Shown here: positions 62,914 through 64,000 of the stretch, piece by piece
How the letters are laid out: each line of letters begins with the position of its first letter
How positions within the stretch are numbered: position 1 is the stretch's first letter
Source of the DNA: Rhizobium sp. Root1334
GTDB taxonomy: Bacteria > Pseudomonadota > Alphaproteobacteria > Rhizobiales > Rhizobiaceae
NCBI RefSeq assembly: GCF_001426665.1
Contig: NZ_LMEY01000006.1
Location: 1,419-65,418, forward strand
Length of the DNA: 64,000 bases
Reading direction: 5' to 3'
Translations under genes and position numbers: made by a program
The notes under the pieces: generated by a model
What the model was told of the DNA's origin: nothing
The model's database searches: none
The model's input: only the letters and a program-made list of their open reading frames with translations

Positions 62914-64000
62914 CTATTCAACGGAATTGGTCCGATAAACTCGTTGATGGAAATACCAGTTGTAGGGCCATCGCTCAAGCAAGATATGCGCAACGTGACT
63001 GAGGCCGGCAGACGCAACGAAAACCGCCGCTCCAAAGATTGCGATCGAAAGCCAAATATCACTGGTGAAAAGCTGCAACTGGATGAAAACTCGCCTTACA
63101 AAGTAATAGGCGTAAGGATGCACGAGATACAAGCTATAGCTTATGGCGCCTATGTATTTTGAAAATCTATTATTAAATATAATACTGGTTAGGCTGCGTG
63201 GATCTACCGCAAGACAAAAGTAGGACACGGTAAAAACCAAAGCTCCCAGAGCGGCCGGATTAGAGAAATCGGAGAGTGTATAGTCAAAAACCCCCCGGCT
63301 TGCTGAATAGACAGTGGCAAAAAACAGAGTTGCCTCGAGCGTCCGCAACAAGGCTGTCCCCATCGCTATCCGTGAGCCAAAGAGGCGGATCAAGGCGCCT
63401 GCCAGGAAGAAAATCGATATGGGAAAAACGGCGAGAAAAACCAGCGATACCGCCCACGCCAACGCAGCCGCTACCGCGCTTGGTCGTTTAACCGACGTAT
63501 AGACGACCCAGCATGTAAGCGCATAGAAGATGACCTCGTAGCTCAGGCTCCATGCATTGGGGGTGAGTTGTTCAGTTCCAGTGAAGAGATTTATGAACAG
63601 GAGGCCAGAAACGATGCTTTCTACATTATTCGTTTTTGGATATTCGTTGGTTAGATAGTTCAATGTTATAAATACTACGGAGGCCACAAAGAATAACGGA
63701 TAGATACGCAGAAACCGACGCTGCGCGAACTCGTGAATGGAGTATCTCAGGGCGCTTGGAAGGATCACATAGCCGCTGATCACAAAAAACAATTTAACAC
63801 CAAAGACACCCAGAAACCATGGCGCCTCTATGGCATGCACGTAGCTCTCGTTCGCCGGGTAGATATGGCGAGCTGTCCCGCCGAGAATATGCGCCCCAAG
63901 CACCATGATTGAGGCCAAACCACGCAAACCATGCGCAGCAACGTTGAATTCGCCTGCCTTTTCAACCGAGTTTAAGGCAACACGCCTGACAGGCTCGCTT
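62914..64000 (-). CDS. Acyltransferase 3 family membrane protein (OafA/ExoZ-like), 5' end outside window
   Basis: Integral-membrane O-acyltransferase (acetyl or succinyl) modifying sugars. About ten hydrophobic helices; family start region HGLRGLASIMVLGAHILGG, catalytic histidine in GAHI, GVFGVKLFFVISGYVI, RRFLRIYPLFF and WSLSYEVIFYAL. Codons upstream of the TTG at 63927 remain open to the window edge and read EFNVAAHGLRGLA, which contains the family DGLRG-like motif, so the true start lies at or beyond 64000. Would decorate the polymer of this locus. Confidence 0.9.
   Translation of the reverse strand, partial: SEPVRRVALNSVEKAGEFNVAAHGLRGLASIMVLGAHILGGTARHIYPANESYVHAIEAPWFLGVFGVKLFFVISGYVILPSALRYSIHEFAQRRFLRIYPLFFVASVVFITLNYLTNEYPKTNNVESIVSGLLFINLFTGTEQLTPNAWSLSYEVIFYALTCWVVYTSVKRPSAVAAALAWAVSLVFLAVFPISIFFLAGALIRLFGSRIAMGTALLRTLEATLFFATVYSASRGVFDYTLSDFSNPAALGALVFTVSYFCLAVDPRSLTSIIFNNRFSKYIGAISYSLYLVHPYAYYFVRRVFIQLQLFTSDIWLSIAIFGAAVFVASAGLSHVAHILLERWPYNWYFHQRVYRTNSVE

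Noticed and set aside
1..64000. Search for tRNA, rRNA, insertion sequences, integrase, prophage and CRISPR
   Set aside because: None recognised; the absence of transposase or integrase motifs and of long direct or inverted repeats gives no evidence for a mobile island.

Overview
The window reads as rhizobial (Rhizobium/Agrobacterium-type alphaproteobacterium): GC-rich compact operons, many ABC sugar importers, a DUF1127 gene with CCUCCUCCC-type small RNA hairpins, L-arabonate and D-galactonate dehydratases, and minCDE next to a surface-polysaccharide locus. In several rhizobia minCDE lies on a megaplasmid or second chromosome, so a secondary replicon is a reasonable inference, not a demonstrated fact. 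I found no tRNA, rRNA, insertion sequence, CRISPR array or phage gene.

77-3096 (minus): iron-uptake signalling cassette of ECF sigma factor, FecR-type anti-sigma factor and a TonB-dependent transducer receptor whose frame is broken near the window edge. 3557-17888: two back-to-back operons for arabinose-containing oligosaccharides. The left one (minus) has an ArsR-type regulator, a GH51 arabinofuranosidase and a four-gene ABC importer; the right one (plus) has a LacI regulator, an importer and a GH127 beta-L-arabinofuranosidase. 18079-29149: monosaccharide uptake and oxidation: araFGH and an aldose epimerase on plus; on minus D-galactonate dehydratase, a short-chain dehydrogenase, an L-arabonate-type dehydratase, a DapA-family enzyme and two GntR/FadR regulators. 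Oligosaccharides would be imported and cut by the first two operons; free arabinose and galactose would enter through AraFGH and be oxidised without phosphorylation.

29268-35946: a trypsin-PDZ protein lacking all three catalytic residues, then a plus-strand operon of a peroxiredoxin-like protein, an AprA/fumarate-reductase-like flavoprotein, an AprB-like double [4Fe-4S] ferredoxin and a taurine/sulfonate-type ABC importer. This is the best candidate for an undescribed system. 36249-40734: an MFS exporter, minCDE with a perfect CtrA box, and a J-domain protein. 41115-41579 (minus): a 48-aa DUF1127 gene followed by four hairpins with CCTCCTCCC loops, matching the cuckoo/CcsR small-RNA arrangement.

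42151-64000: a surface-polysaccharide locus with flippase, ExoF-like export protein, ExoP/Wzc-like co-polymerase, three GT4 glycosyltransferases, LmbE deacetylase, DegT/DnrJ aminotransferase, FlaA1/CapD-type sugar dehydratase, a secreted pectate-lyase-like protein, a sulfotransferase, a PAPS supply and recycling operon (cysD, cysNC, cysQ) and an acyltransferase cut by the right edge. Together they predict a sulfated polymer, possibly also acylated and amino-sugar-containing.
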